Counted from the first letter of the stretch, positions 54,011-63,254 are shown. The stretch is 64,000 nt of DNA from JACKHA01 sp041401985 (GCA_041401985.1 JAWKTE010000001.1:62001-126000), one strand, 5' to 3'. A program made the numbers and translations. Notes: generated from the sequence alone by a model not told the origin.

Positions 54011-54646
54011 TTGGATCATCGCCCGCAGACAGATCGCCAGCAGCCCGACTGGTTCGCCGCCCCCGCTCTCGTCGGGCGTCATGTCCGCCTCGAACCCCTG
54101 CGTCCGGACCACGCCGACGCCCTGTTCGAGGCCGGGGATGCCGAGACGTTCCGCTACCACCTGACCGTGCCCGCGGCCTGGACGCGCGAGGCCTTCGCCC
54201 GGTACATCGACCGCCTGCTCGCGATGACCGACCGTGTCACCCTCGTCATGCTGGACGCACGCACGGGCTCGCCGATCGGCTCGTCCGCCTACATGGAGAT
54301 CCGCCCCGCCCACCGCGCCGTCGAGATCGGCGCCACGTGGATCGCCCCCGCCCGGCGCGGCACCGCCATCAACCCCGAGTCCAAACGCCTCATGCTCGCC
54401 CACGCCTTCGAGACGCTCGGGGCCATCCGCGTGCAACTCAAGTGCGACGCGCGGAACACGCACAGCCGCCGGGCCATCGCCAAACTCGGGGCCACCGAGG
54501 AGGGCACGCTCCGCCACCACATGCTCGCACCGGATGGCTACCGACGCGACACGGTGTTCTTCTCGATCCTGGAGGCGGAGTGGGCGCGCGTGAGAGAGGG
54601 GTTGGAGCAGAGGTTGGTGACTCTCGGGGGCGAGTCGGTCGCGTGA
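54011..54646 (+). CDS. GNAT-family acetyltransferase (RimJ/RimL-like)
   Basis: 211 aa with a TTG start at 54011 about 10 nt after GGAG; the frame is open upstream. The core begins LVGRHVRLEPLRPDHADALF, the usual RimJ/RimL opening. IGATWIAPARRGTAINPESK replaces the common GRGY-type acetyl-CoA loop. LGAIRVQLKCDARNTHSRRA and IAKLGATEEGTLRHHMLAPD are motif B. The family acetylates ribosomal proteins or small molecules. It is divergent from the methyltransferase. Confidence 0.85.
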   Translation: MDHRPQTDRQQPDWFAAPALVGRHVRLEPLRPDHADALFEAGDAETFRYHLTVPAAWTREAFARYIDRLLAMTDRVTLVMLDARTGSPIGSSAYMEIRPAHRAVEIGATWIAPARRGTAINPESKRLMLAHAFETLGAIRVQLKCDARNTHSRRAIAKLGATEEGTLRHHMLAPDGYRRDTVFFSILEAEWARVREGLEQRLVTLGGESVA

Positions 54647-54700
54647 ACTCTCGCTTGCGAGGGTGCGGACAAGACAGCGTCGCGCTCCCGCAACGAGGGG

Positions 54701-54720
54701 GTCGGGCTTTCCAGCCCGAC
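54701..54720. repeat. Perfect REP-type palindrome near the IS4 element
   Basis: GTCGGGCT, TTCC, AGCCCGAC. The same GGCTGGAAAGCC core forms the target-site duplication of the adjacent insertion sequence, so the element landed in a second copy of this palindrome family. Confidence 0.7.
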
Positions 54721-54836
54721 CGGAATCGGGTTCGAGCGACCGACAGCCGGTTGCCTCATCGGCTCGGGCGTCGCGTGACGGCGAAAGCGGCTGGTCATTA
54801 CAGCCCGGTCCCCGCTGCGAGCGGGGCTGGAAAGCC

Positions 54837-56285
54837 ACTGCTGTAAACATCTTCTGGGGGGTGCTCGGCGTGGTGTCCGATTGGCTCGATGGGCCATGGA
54901 CGGCCCATGGGGGCCGCGGTCATGGACGACCTAGAGCGGGCGATTCTGTCGAGGGTCCCCTTGGCCGAGGCGGTGCTTCGGGTGTGGGGCATCGCGCGCG
55001 GATCGGGTGTTGGAGGAGGTCTTCGAGTCCGGCCGCGGGCGGTGCTGAGGGCCGGCTCGGCTTCGCGCAGCTGGTGGCCCTGTTCTCCGACGATCACCAC
55101 GCCACGGGGGAGCGGGCGGCGCTGCGCGCGCCGAGCGGGGCCAGATGGGCGTCTCGCTCGCGGCCGCGTACGGCAAGCTGCGTCGCGCCGGTGGAGGTGA
55201 GCGAGCCTGCTGCGTGGCTGCACGCGGGCGTTGGAGGGGCTGGCCCCGCCGCCCAGGCCGGGCCTGCCGGCGAGCCTGTCGGGCTTCCGCGGCGTGGTGC
55301 TCGACGCCCAGACGATCAGGGCCTGGCCAGGCGTCTGACGCCCACGCGGGGCGTGCCGGGGGTGTGCTGGCCGGGCGGGCCATGGCGATGACGCTGGACG
55401 CGGGCCTGATCGTGGAGATGATCCTTCTCCCGACGGGTACACAACGAGGCGGCCCTGCTGCCCGAGGCCATGCCGCGCGCGGGGCGATCCCGGCCCGCGG
55501 CTGTGGATCGCCGACCGCCAGTTCTGCTACCTGGTGCACATGGACGAGATGGATGCGGCCCCGGGCGATGCCTTCGTGCTCCGCCCCGTGCGGACTGCGG
55601 CTCACGCCCGACCCCGCGATCCGGCGGGCCGCGGCGTGGACGCCGACCGCGTCTGGCGCGGCGATGGGGCACGCTGCGCTGCGATCGTCGGCGTCGAGGT
55701 CCGGCTCATCACGCTCACGCGCCCGGGCCAGGAATCGGTCCGCGTGGTCACCAGCCTGCTCGACGGGCGATGCCCCGCGCACGACATCCTGGAGGCCTAC
55801 CTGGCCCGCTGGGGCATCGAGACGGTCTTCCAGCAGATCACCGAGGTCTTCGGGCTGGCGCGTGCGGCTCCTCGCCCCAGGCCGCCATCCACTGGCCCTG
55901 TGCGCGACGTGGTACGGCGTGATCCAGGCAGCTCAAACGCATCGTGGCTCCCGGCGGCCCGACGCCCGCGTCGGCGGTCTCGGGCGAGAACCTGTTCGAC
56001 GATGTCAAACGCCTGATCGCGTGCGACGTGGTGGTCCCGCTGACGCGCCTGGCCGGGCCACACCCGACCCGACGCCCCGGGCGCTGGGACAACGCCTGCG
56101 GACGCTGCTGGGCCCCCTGTGGACGCCGGCGCGGCTGCGGGCGCCAAAGACGGGCCGATCCAGGCCTCCGCCCCGCCCACGCCGACAACGCCACCACGCC
56201 TCCGCGCACCGGCTCATCCAGAAACACAACGCCAAGACCAAAGACCCCACCACAGAACGATGAGCAAGGAGATGTTTACAGCAGT
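54837..56285 (+). mobile_element. IS4-family insertion sequence, non-autonomous (transposase decayed)
   Basis: 1449 bp bounded by perfect terminal inverted repeats ACTGCTGTAAACATCT (54837-54852) and its complement (56270-56285). It is flanked by a 12-bp direct repeat GGCTGGAAAGCC (54825-54836 and 56286-56297), matching the 9-12-bp target duplications of IS4. The target core is a REP-type palindrome. The ends and duplication are undamaged, while the transposase frame is broken at several points. Insertion is therefore fairly recent relative to decay, or the element moved in trans. Confidence 0.88.
54889..56210 (+). pseudogene. IS4-family transposase remnant with multiple frameshifts
   Basis: Pieces of one transposase appear in different frames: AVMDDLERAILSRVPLAEAV (start), LGFAQLVALFSDDHHATG, then GVSLAAAYGKLRR, then GRALVxxx-like GRAMAMTLDAGLIVEM, then VRLITLTRPGQESVRVVTSL and LDGRCPAHDILEAYLARWGI with ETVFQQITEVFGL. 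The last is the IS4 Y-x2-R-x3-E motif (Y..RWGIE); the Lys at the end of the motif is replaced by Thr. Four or more frame changes are needed. No intact open frame covers it, so the element cannot mobilise itself. Confidence 0.75.
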
Positions 56286-57447
56286 GGCTGGAAAGCCCGC
56301 CCACTCATCGATGACCAGCGGGCGTGCGACGAGGTTGCTACCAATCCAGCGGCCGCGTCCACGCCTCCCGAAGACTCGCCACGCCCTCATCCACCCCCGC
56401 ATCGGCCCACACAAGCCGCCCGATCTCGCTCAACTGCCCCACGATCTCGCACGCCACGCCACCCATCACCCGGCGCAGCGCCTCCGCGTCGCCCGGCGCA
56501 ACCTCCAGCACATACCGCGACGGCGACTCGCCGAACGCCCACGAGAGCGGGTCGATCGGCGTCTCGGGCGAGAGCAGTTCCGCGCCCAGGACGGTCGCGC
56601 GCTTCGACGAATCGCCCGACGCCGGAGCCGCCGCGATCAGCATCTCGGCGACGGCGCACAGCAGCCCGCCATCGGAAACGTCATGGGCCGAGGCGACAAG
56701 CCCGCATCGGATCGCCTCGTGCACTTGTCGCGCGACCCGCGGCCCTTGCTCAAGGTCCGTCGTCGGGAACCGCTCGAATGCCGGGCCCTCGCCCCCCGCG
56801 ACCATCGCCAGGTGCGATCCCGCCAGCGCCTCCTGCGTCCGCCCAACCAGCACCAACAGGTTCCCCGCCCGCTTGGCGTCCATCGTCACCGCCCGCTCGA
56901 TCGCCGGCACGATGCCGACGCCTGTGATCAGCAGCGTCGGCGGGATCTCGATCGTGCGACCGGGCGAGCCGCCCTCGCCGGGGATCGTGAACTGGTTGTT
57001 CAGCGAGTCCTTGCCGCTGACGAACGGCGTGCGATACGCCTTGGCCCCGTCGTAGCACCCCTCGGCGGCCCGCACGAGCGACCCCAGATTCTCAGGCTTC
57101 TTGCACGAGGGCCAGCAGAAGTTGTCCAGGATCGCGACCCGCGACGGGTCGGCCCCGACGCACACCAAGTTCCGCACACACTCGTCGATCGCGGCCAGCG
57201 TCATCCAGTACGGATCGCCCGATGCCTTGTGTTCCCTGGCCATCGCCACCATGTGCCCCGTCGCCAGCCCCTGCGAGATTGCCAGCCCCTTCCCGCTGCC
57301 CGGCACCGGCTCGACGATGGCCGCGTCGCTCGGCCCCGCCCCCGGCCCCACCAGCGGCTTCACCACCGTCCGCCCCTGCACCTCGTGGTCGTACTGGCGG
57401 ATGATCCAGTGCTTGCTGGCGATGTTGGGGGTGGGAGGAGGGCCAGA

Positions 57448-57572
57448 AGCGACGGAGCGACGCAGCGACGGAGCGACGAAGGGCTCCGAGATTCCGGCCC
57501 TGTCGCGCTGCTTCGCTGCCCCGCTGTCTCGCCTTTCCCTCCGTCGCTGCGTCGCTCCGTCGCTGCGTCGCT
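57448..57572. repeat. PurL insertion 4: type-B inverted repeat with a nested octad segment
   Basis: The left arm (57448-57479) is built of GCGACGGA/GCGACGCA octamers and the right arm (57542-57572) is its complement. The centre holds CGCTGTCTCGCC-type units like insertion 1. A frame change in purL lies within or next to it. Confidence 0.8.
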
Positions 57573-57930
57573 CCCCCACACCGCCTCCCTCGTCGGCGTC
57601 GGGATGCCCTCGTGCAGGAAGTGCATCGAGAGCCGCCCGACCTCCGTGCCGTGGTACAGCAGCACCAGGTCGCCGTCGGGATGCCCGAACTCGCCAAGGT
57701 CGGCCCTCGACCCCTCCTCGCGGCAGATCGCCGCCAGGGCCTCCACGTTGCCCGCCGGCACCGCCAGCACCATCCGCTCCTGGGCCTCGCTGATCCAGAT
57801 CTCCGTCGGCGACAACCCCTCGTACTTCAGCGGCGCGCGCTCCAGGTGCACCGTCGCCCCCAGGTCCGCCCCCATCTCGCCGACGGCCGACGAGAATCCG
57901 CCCGCGCCGCAGTCGGTGATGGCGGAGAAG

Positions 57931-58032
57931 AGCGACGAAGCGACGGAGCGACGAAGCGACGGAGGGAGAGGCGCGGCCGGGCCGGCGTCGCGGAGCCCTC
58001 CGTCGCTTCGTCGCTCCGTCGCTCCGTCGCTT
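57931..58032. repeat. PurL insertion 3: type-B inverted repeat, in frame
   Basis: The arms (57931-57966 and 57996-58032) are AGCGACGAAGCGACGGAG octads and their complement, around a GC-rich centre. 102 bp equals 34 codons, so the reading frame is kept. The encoded residues are of the ATERRSDG...SLRRSVAS type. Confidence 0.85.
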
Positions 58033-58410
58033 CCCCAATCCCTCGCCCTCAGCACCACATCCAGCACCCGCTTCTCCTCGATCGCGTTGCCGATCTGGAC
58101 CGCGTGCGCGAACTCATCCGCATGGGTGTCCGTCAGTTCGGCCGGAGGAACGTCGCCGTGGATCCCATCGCCCGGTCCGCCCGCCCAGGGCGACAGTCCG
58201 GTCGCCGGCCCGGGCCTTGCCCCCCACCGCCCACCGCGGCATCACGCCCACGCACCCGCAGAACACCAGCGGGTTGCCGATGTGCCGATCGTCGAACCAG
58301 ACCGCGCCCGAGACCGTCGGGATGCCCATGCGGTTGCCGTAGTCCCGCACGCCGGCGACGACTTCGGTCAGCACGCGCTTCGGGTGGAGGCAACCGGCGG
58401 GAAGCGTCGA

Positions 58411-58548
58411 GCCGAACGCGGAGGACGCGGAGGTGACCGGGGAGGCCGCGGAGAGGACCGATGGGTCAGCAGACGCGAGCGAGCTGCGGACTCGAACCCG
58501 ATCCCCTCCGCGTTCTCCGCGCCCGACTCCGCGTGCTCCGCGTTCGGC
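58411..58548. repeat. PurL insertion 2: type-D inverted repeat
   Basis: The ends are GCCGAACGCGGAG and CTCCGCGTTCGGC in opposite orientation (perfect 13 bp). The interior repeats CGCGGAG units and includes a GACTCGAACCCG spacer. 138 bp is a multiple of three, yet purL changes frame across it, so one base appears missing (or two extra) here. Confidence 0.85.
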
Positions 58549-58912
58549 CTCTCGCCCCACCCATCAGGAAACGCCACGCAGAATACATCCGTCGACGCGA
58601 TCGGCCTGGCCCCCAGCCCCGTCCCCAGGATGTCGCGGATGCACCCGCCGATGCCCGTGGCCGCCCCGCCGTACGGCTCGATCGCCGAGGGGTGGTTGTG
58701 CGTCTCGACCTTCACGCACACCGCGTTCTCGTCGTCGAACGCGATGATCCCCGCGTTGTCCTCGAACACCGACAGGCACCAGTCCACGCCGTCGGCGATG
58801 AGTTCGTGCGTCGCCGCGGCCACCGTGCTCTTGAGCAGGTTGTTGATCGTCACGGACCCGTCGCGGTTCACAACATGCCCCGGCCGCCCGCGCCACCGAA
58901 TCGGATCCCCCC

Positions 58913-58985
58913 CTGTCTCGCTGTCTCGCTGCCTCGCTGTCTCGCTCTGCCCCTCGTCCCTCTGCCCCTCCGCCCCTACGCCCCT
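58913..58985. repeat. PurL insertion 1: type-C octad run (CTGTCTCG units)
   Basis: CTGTCTCG and CTGCCTCG units, then TGCCCCTC-type units. There is one arm only and the frame is kept. It encodes an extra AEGQRDEGQSETARQRDSET region between VRYGRG and GDPIRW. Confidence 0.75.
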
Positions 58986-59944
58986 TCCATACCGCACCAC
59001 ACTCTTGAGCGTCTTATGGACGCAGTGCTCCGACCACGTCTGGGCGAGCGTCTCGAGTTCGATCTCCCGCGGCTCGCGCCCCAGCGACTCGTACTGCGCC
59101 TGGATCGCCCGCATCTCGGCCAGATCAAGGAACAGATGCGCCTCGCGCGACAGGCGCTCCAGGGCCACGTCGTCGAGGCCGCGAAGCCGCACCTCCCGGA
59201 CCGCTAGCGAGTACCGGTGCCCCTTCGGCAACGATTCCGGGTGGTGGGCGCCGTGGTGGATCGCGTGGACCACCGGGTTGGCAAGCAGCCGCCGGGCCAG
59301 GCGGTCGGCCCCGTCTCGATCCAGCCCCTCGATCTCGTACCGCCAACCGGTCGAGACTTCGACCTCGGCTCCGACCAGGTCGCGGATGGCATCCCGCACG
59401 GACTGCGCGACCGGGTCCATGACGCCGGGCAACGGGTGGACCTCGACCGCGAGCGGGCCGGCACCGGCCGCATCACCCCGCGCGGCGATCCGCCCAACCT
59501 CCGTCACCGGATCGACAAGCAGCGAGCCCTGGATGCGCAGAAGTTGCGCCTCATCCAGCACGCCCTCGATCAGGTACACCCGACTGGCCGCGACGCGCGG
59601 CGGCGCGAGCCCCAGACCTCGCGCGTCGTGGGCCACCGCCGCCCCCTTCGGGTCGAGCATCCCCGCCTTCGGGCGGACCTCGATGCGGTGGACACTGGCC
59701 TGGTCGGGACGGGCGGCGGGGCCAATCGTGGCGGTGGGCATGGGCAACTTTAGTTCCCCCGCTCGCGGTCGCCGCCGCCGACCGACGCCTCGCCGACGGG
59801 GTTCCGCCGGGCCCTGGCCCGGAAAAGTCGCCCCTTCCGCCCGCCTTCCCGTGTTTTTGCCTCTGGCGTGGCCCACGAACGCCGATCAAACCGTGTAGTC
59901 TGGAGTCCGAGCGAGGGCCGCGCCGTCGGCCCGAGGGTCCGTGC

Positions 59945-60325
59945 ATGGCGACGTCACCGTTCAAGCCGATGCTCTTCCACCCCTTCCGGGCCATGCTCGA
60001 GCAGGCCGCGGCCAACGGGCACCGCATCGAGCCCGTGAACAAGCAGGCCTGGAACAAGTACCTCCGCGACAACAAGATCCCGATCGGCGGGCTCATGGTC
60101 TATGGCCAGTCGCTCTCCGAGACGATCCGCCCCGTGATCATCAGCGGCGCGGGCGAGCAGGACGGGCTGTACTTCTGGTCGCCCGACGAGGAAGTCGTCG
60201 CCAAGTTCGTCCCGCCGACGCCCCCCGCCGGCGCAGCGCCCGCGGCGCCACCCGCCGACGCGCCACCTGCCGAGGCTCCGCCGGCGGACCCGCCAGCCGG
60301 CGATGCGCCCGCCGAGAGCGCGTGA
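59945..60325 (+). CDS. Small protein of unknown function with Pro/Ala-rich tail
   Basis: 126 aa. The conserved-looking part is residues 1-85 (MATSPFKPMLFHPFRAMLEQ, EPVNKQAWNKYLRDNKIPIG, RPVIISGAGEQDGLYFWSPD). The last ~40 residues are a Pro/Ala/Glu/Asp linker. No signal peptide or catalytic motif. It is divergent from purL, 203 bp away. No family is recognised. Confidence 0.7.
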   Translation: MATSPFKPMLFHPFRAMLEQAAANGHRIEPVNKQAWNKYLRDNKIPIGGLMVYGQSLSETIRPVIISGAGEQDGLYFWSPDEEVVAKFVPPTPPAGAAPAAPPADAPPAEAPPADPPAGDAPAESA

Positions 60326-60350
60326 CCAGCCCCAGGACCTGACCGCGAAA

Positions 60351-60479
60351 GGTGGCACGCCCGCGCGCAGCGCGGGCGTGGCTGATTCCAAAGAGGTCCC
60401 TGGTCGATTCGCAAGCCCGCTGCTTGATCGGCGCGTTTGCACGCTCGCCACGCCCGCGCCGCGCGTGGGCGTGCCATCC
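60351..60479. repeat. Inverted repeat with GGCACGCCC arms
   Basis: GGTGGCACGCCCGCGC at 60351 pairs with GCGCGTGGGCGTGCCATC at 60462-60479. Each arm also carries an inner hairpin: the left CCCGCGC/GCGCGGG and the right, overlapping the arm, CCCGCG/CGCGTGGG. It fills the gap between the convergent 126-aa and PilZ-like genes. A shorter TGGCACGCCC half-site occurs near 44690. Confidence 0.75.
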
Positions 60480-60507
60480 TCGATGCTGCGGTTGTGAAGG
60501 TCGGTGC

Positions 60508-60930
60508 CTATCCGTGCCAGATCGACGTCGTCAGCGGAGCCGGATCGGGCAACGCCTCGATCTCCACCGCCGCCAGTTCGCCGAACTCCGACTCGGTCGC
60601 GGCCGTCGCACCCACCAGTTCCGCGATGTCCCGCTCCTCGTGCAGCGGAACGAACTTGCCCGCCACCAGGCACAGGTCCTCGTGGATCGGGCGGACCCTG
60701 TGCACGACGAAGCCCCGCCCGGCGCGTCGCCCGTCCGGCAGACGCCACACGTGCACCTCGAGCAGGTCGGTCACGTTCGGGGGATAGGCGTCGCGGATCA
60801 CGAACGCCGCGCCGTTGGCGGATCGCTCCAGCAGCCAGCCCACGCGGTACTCGTCCCGCCGGTCGGCACGCCAGAAGATCGGATCGGAGCAGCGTCGGCG
60901 GACTTCGCGGCGGCGTTCAACCTCTGACAT
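60508..60930 (-). CDS. PilZ-domain-like protein
   Basis: 140 aa from 60930 (MSEVERRREVRRRCSDPIFW). The RR-x-(R)RRC start and the GWLLERSANGAAFVI strand fit the PilZ c-di-GMP receptor pattern (RxxxR...[D/N]xSxxG with SANGAA in place of D.S..G). Later strands: LLEVHVWRLPDGRRAGRGFV and LVAGKFVPLHEERDI. The second motif is weak, so nucleotide binding is uncertain. Confidence 0.6.
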   Translation of the reverse strand: MSEVERRREVRRRCSDPIFWRADRRDEYRVGWLLERSANGAAFVIRDAYPPNVTDLLEVHVWRLPDGRRAGRGFVVHRVRPIHEDLCLVAGKFVPLHEERDIAELVGATAATESEFGELAAVEIEALPDPAPLTTSIWHG

Positions 60931-61050
60931 GGCTGGCTCCAGCGCTTCGCCCGCCAGATTCAGCGGCGGACCGGTGCCTATCGGCCCTGTCCGAGGTGGC
61001 CTTGCCCCCAACCCGCAATTTCGTCCCGGATTCCGGCGACGCCCGGACGC

Positions 61051-61515
61051 CTAACGACGCAGCGCAGGATCGACGCGGAGCCTGGTCGTGGCCGCTTCGT
61101 CGCAGAGCGGCATGTTCTGCCCCGGCGCGTCGATCAAGTCCTGCAGCGTCACGTTTTCGTACGTCTCGATGACCTTGGCGATCATGTCGTCCGTCTTGCG
61201 GTGCAGAGGGCACAGGTTCGACCCGTGGTTCGCCAGCCCGAGCGGGCACGTGGTGATCCGCTCGACACGCGTCACCGCGCGGACGACATCCAGCAGCGAG
61301 ATCTGCGACGCCGGCCGCGCGAGTTTGTACCCGCCCCCCACGCCACGCCTGCCTTGGATCAGTTCGGCGCCCGCCAGCAACTGCAGCACCTTGGCGAGGT
61401 AGTTCGCCGGCACCTTGGTCCGCTCGGCGAGCGCTGGCGTCGGCGTCAGCTCGTGCGGCGTGTACGCGAGCATCGACATGGCGCGGAGCGCGTACTCGGT
61501 CGTCTGCGAGAGCAT
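61051..61515 (-). CDS. Rrf2-family transcriptional regulator
   Basis: 154 aa from 61515 (MLSQTTEYALRAMSMLAYTP). The winged-HTH has ALAERTKVPANYLAKVLQLL and RRGVGGGYKLARPASQISLL. Cys residues lie in TCPLGLANHGSNLCPLH (two) and PLCDEA (one). Three Cys in this region recall the Fe-S-binding IscR/NsrR subgroup, so redox, iron or NO sensing is plausible. No isc or suf operon is nearby. It is followed by parA on the same strand upstream. Confidence 0.9.
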   Translation of the reverse strand: MLSQTTEYALRAMSMLAYTPHELTPTPALAERTKVPANYLAKVLQLLAGAELIQGRRGVGGGYKLARPASQISLLDVVRAVTRVERITTCPLGLANHGSNLCPLHRKTDDMIAKVIETYENVTLQDLIDAPGQNMPLCDEAATTRLRVDPALRR

Positions 61516-61611
61516 GCCGATTCCCCAGTCCCCGCCCACGACGCCCGACAGTTCACCCACCCCAGCGCCGGTCGACGGAACCGTAGCCTATCCGGAAATC
61601 GAACAGGACGC

Positions 61612-62532
61612 TCACGCCGCCGGGGATTCCACTGGCGCACCGCTTCGCACGTTGACAACCGGCGGGTTCCCCCTTGTCGTACCGGCATCCGCCGACGCGG
61701 TCGCCGACCGCACCGGACGGCACTCGGCGAACTGCCGCCCCAGTTCCCGATAGTCCGCCGCCCCCGGAGCCTGCGGGGCGTAGTCAAAGATCGTCTGCCC
61801 ATACGACGGGCACTCGGCCAGTTTGATGTTCCGACGGATCGGCGGCTCAAAGACCCGCCCATCGCTCCACGGGGCCGCCTGGTCCGCCTGCGACGCGAAG
61901 AACCGGCGTAAATCCTCAACCACCTCCTGCGCGTGGGTCGTCTGCGAGTCGTACATGCACACGACCACGCCCGCGACCCGCAGCCCCGGATTCAGGCGGG
62001 TCGACACCAGCCGCACCGTCTCGAGCAGTTTCCCCACCCCCTGCAGCGCCAGGAAGTGCGCCTGCATCGGGATCAGCACCTCGCCCGCCGCCGACAGCGC
62101 GTTGATCGTCAGCAGCCCCAGCGACGGCGGGCAGTCCAGCAGCACCGTGTCGAACTCGCCCCGGAGATTCGCCAGCACCCGCGTCAGACGCTGCTGCTTG
62201 TCGGGCAGCGAACCCAGTTCGCTCTCGGCCGCCGCCAGGTCCGTCTCGGCCGGCAGCACGAACAGGCCCTCCCGCAGCGTCGGGCGGACGATCCCCGGCA
62301 CGCGGCTGTCCGGGGCCGCCAACAGGTCATAGATCGAACCCGGCCCCTCGCCCGCATCGACCCCCAGGTGCAGCGTCGCGTGGGCCTGGGGGTCCAGATC
62401 GACGATCAGCACCCGCTGGCCGAGTTCGGCCAGGGCCGCCCCCAGGTTCACGGTGGTCGTGGTCTTGCCCACGCCGCCCTTCTGGTTCATCAGGGCGACG
62501 ATGCGGACATCCTGTCCTTGCTTGGCTTCCAT
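61612..62532 (-). CDS. parA: ParA-family chromosome-partitioning ATPase
   Basis: 306 aa. The deviant Walker A KGGVGKTTTTVNLGAAL lies near residue 16, Walker A' is VDLDPQAHATLHLG, and Walker B is VLLDCPPSLGLLTINAL. IPMQAHFLALQGVGKLL and VAGVVVCMYDSQTTHAQEV follow, standard for Soj/ParA. The last ~35 residues are a Thr/Ala/Val-rich extension. ParA forms dynamic ATP-dependent patterns with ParB at parS; no parB gene is adjacent, as is usual when ParA is encoded separately in planctomycetes. Confidence 0.9.
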   Translation of the reverse strand: MEAKQGQDVRIVALMNQKGGVGKTTTTVNLGAALAELGQRVLIVDLDPQAHATLHLGVDAGEGPGSIYDLLAAPDSRVPGIVRPTLREGLFVLPAETDLAAAESELGSLPDKQQRLTRVLANLRGEFDTVLLDCPPSLGLLTINALSAAGEVLIPMQAHFLALQGVGKLLETVRLVSTRLNPGLRVAGVVVCMYDSQTTHAQEVVEDLRRFFASQADQAAPWSDGRVFEPPIRRNIKLAECPSYGQTIFDYAPQAPGAADYRELGRQFAECRPVRSATASADAGTTRGNPPVVNVRSGAPVESPAA

Positions 62533-62630
62533 GCTGGGAGAGTGTATCGGCAGAATGTGCGGCTCCGTGCCAGCGGGGCGATCGCGACCCCACCGACTCC
62601 TGGGGCGGCTGGCTCCCAGCCCGCCGCCTC

Positions 62631-63254
62631 TCATCCCCGCTCATTCCGCACGATCACATCCGCCACCCCCCGATACCCCGGCGCATATCTCGCAAACGTC
62701 GGGTCCGCCACCGTCTCGAAGAACTCCTTGGCGTACTCGACCGTCCACCCCCGCTCGCCGGCCCGCTCACGCCGCTCGACCCGGGCCCACCGGGTCCCAG
62801 CCGACGCCTCCACAAGCACACACAGATCCAGCACCCGCCGCACTCGCTCGTGCAGCGCGTGCAGCCCCTCGCACACGATGACCCCCGACGCCCGCACCTC
62901 GCGGCGCCCCACCCGCCTGTGCTCCTTGAAACTCCATTCCGGCACCAGCGCGGCCTCGCCCCGGGCCAGGGCCGCCAGGTCGCTCGCCAGCCGCTCCAGA
63001 TCAGACGACTCGGGCAGGTCCCGCAGATGCTCCGGCGTCGCGTCGTAGTCCGGCAGGTAGTCGTCGGTCGTCACCACCAACCCGCCCGCCCGCTCCACCA
63101 GCGACCGCGCCAGGTGCGACTTGCCCGCCCCCGGCGGCCCCGCGACGCCGACGACAGCGTGCGGGCGATCCAGACGCGCGGCGAGAGCCCCGACGTGCCC
63201 GCGCAGATGCTCGATCGCCGCGTCGAAGTCGAGTTGGAGCGGCCGGCCCGGCAC
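62631..63254 (-). CDS. Uridine kinase-like P-loop protein
   Basis: 207 aa, GTG start at 63254. The Walker A motif GVAGPPGAGKSHLARSLV lies near residue 36. DDYLPDYDATPEHLRDLPES is the phosphate-acceptor loop of uridine/cytidine kinases and phosphoribulokinases. WSFKEHRRVGRREVRASGVI and VCEGLHALHERVRRVLDLCV hold the EG.H motif. The C-terminal EYAKEFFETVADPTFARYAP is the lid. It is likely a nucleoside or sugar kinase; the exact substrate is unknown. Confidence 0.82.
   Translation of the reverse strand: MPGRPLQLDFDAAIEHLRGHVGALAARLDRPHAVVGVAGPPGAGKSHLARSLVERAGGLVVTTDDYLPDYDATPEHLRDLPESSDLERLASDLAALARGEAALVPEWSFKEHRRVGRREVRASGVIVCEGLHALHERVRRVLDLCVLVEASAGTRWARVERRERAGERGWTVEYAKEFFETVADPTFARYAPGYRGVADVIVRNERG

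Larger units (their letters stand above)
56338..59741 (-). pseudogene. purL: Phosphoribosylformylglycinamidine synthase (PurL), four repeat insertions and three frame breaks
   Basis: Catalyses the fourth step of purine synthesis. From 59741 the N-terminal half is normal in pattern (QTWSEHCVHKTLKSVVRYG, FEDNAGIIAFDDENAVCVKV, HNHPSAIEPYGGAATGIGG, IRDILGTGLGARPIASTDVF). Insertion 1 (58913-58985) is in frame. Insertion 2 (58411-58548) is followed by a frame change; the next part (LHPKRVLTEVVAGVRDYGNR, TVSGAVWFDDRHIGNPLVF) is good. Near 58165, in GGRTGR-(D)GIHG, about 2 bases seem missing, changing frame back. Insertion 3 (57931-58032) is in frame before ITDCGAGGFSSAVGEMG. Insertion 4 (57448-57572) again changes frame. 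The C-terminal part (IIRQYDHEVQGRTVVKPLVG ... SAHDVSDGGLLCAVAEMLIA) is intact. As read it cannot give full PurL, yet sequence between inserts is well conserved. Confidence 0.8.

Noticed and set aside
54663..56263. Separate small genes in the IS region
   Set aside because: The pieces join into one IS4 transposase when frames are changed; none is an independent gene.
58411..58548. Group I or II intron in purL
   Set aside because: Far too short, with no intron core or maturase; the sequence is simple inverted repeats.
56119..59898. Long plus-strand frame across purL
   Set aside because: Antisense shadow of purL; no domain content.
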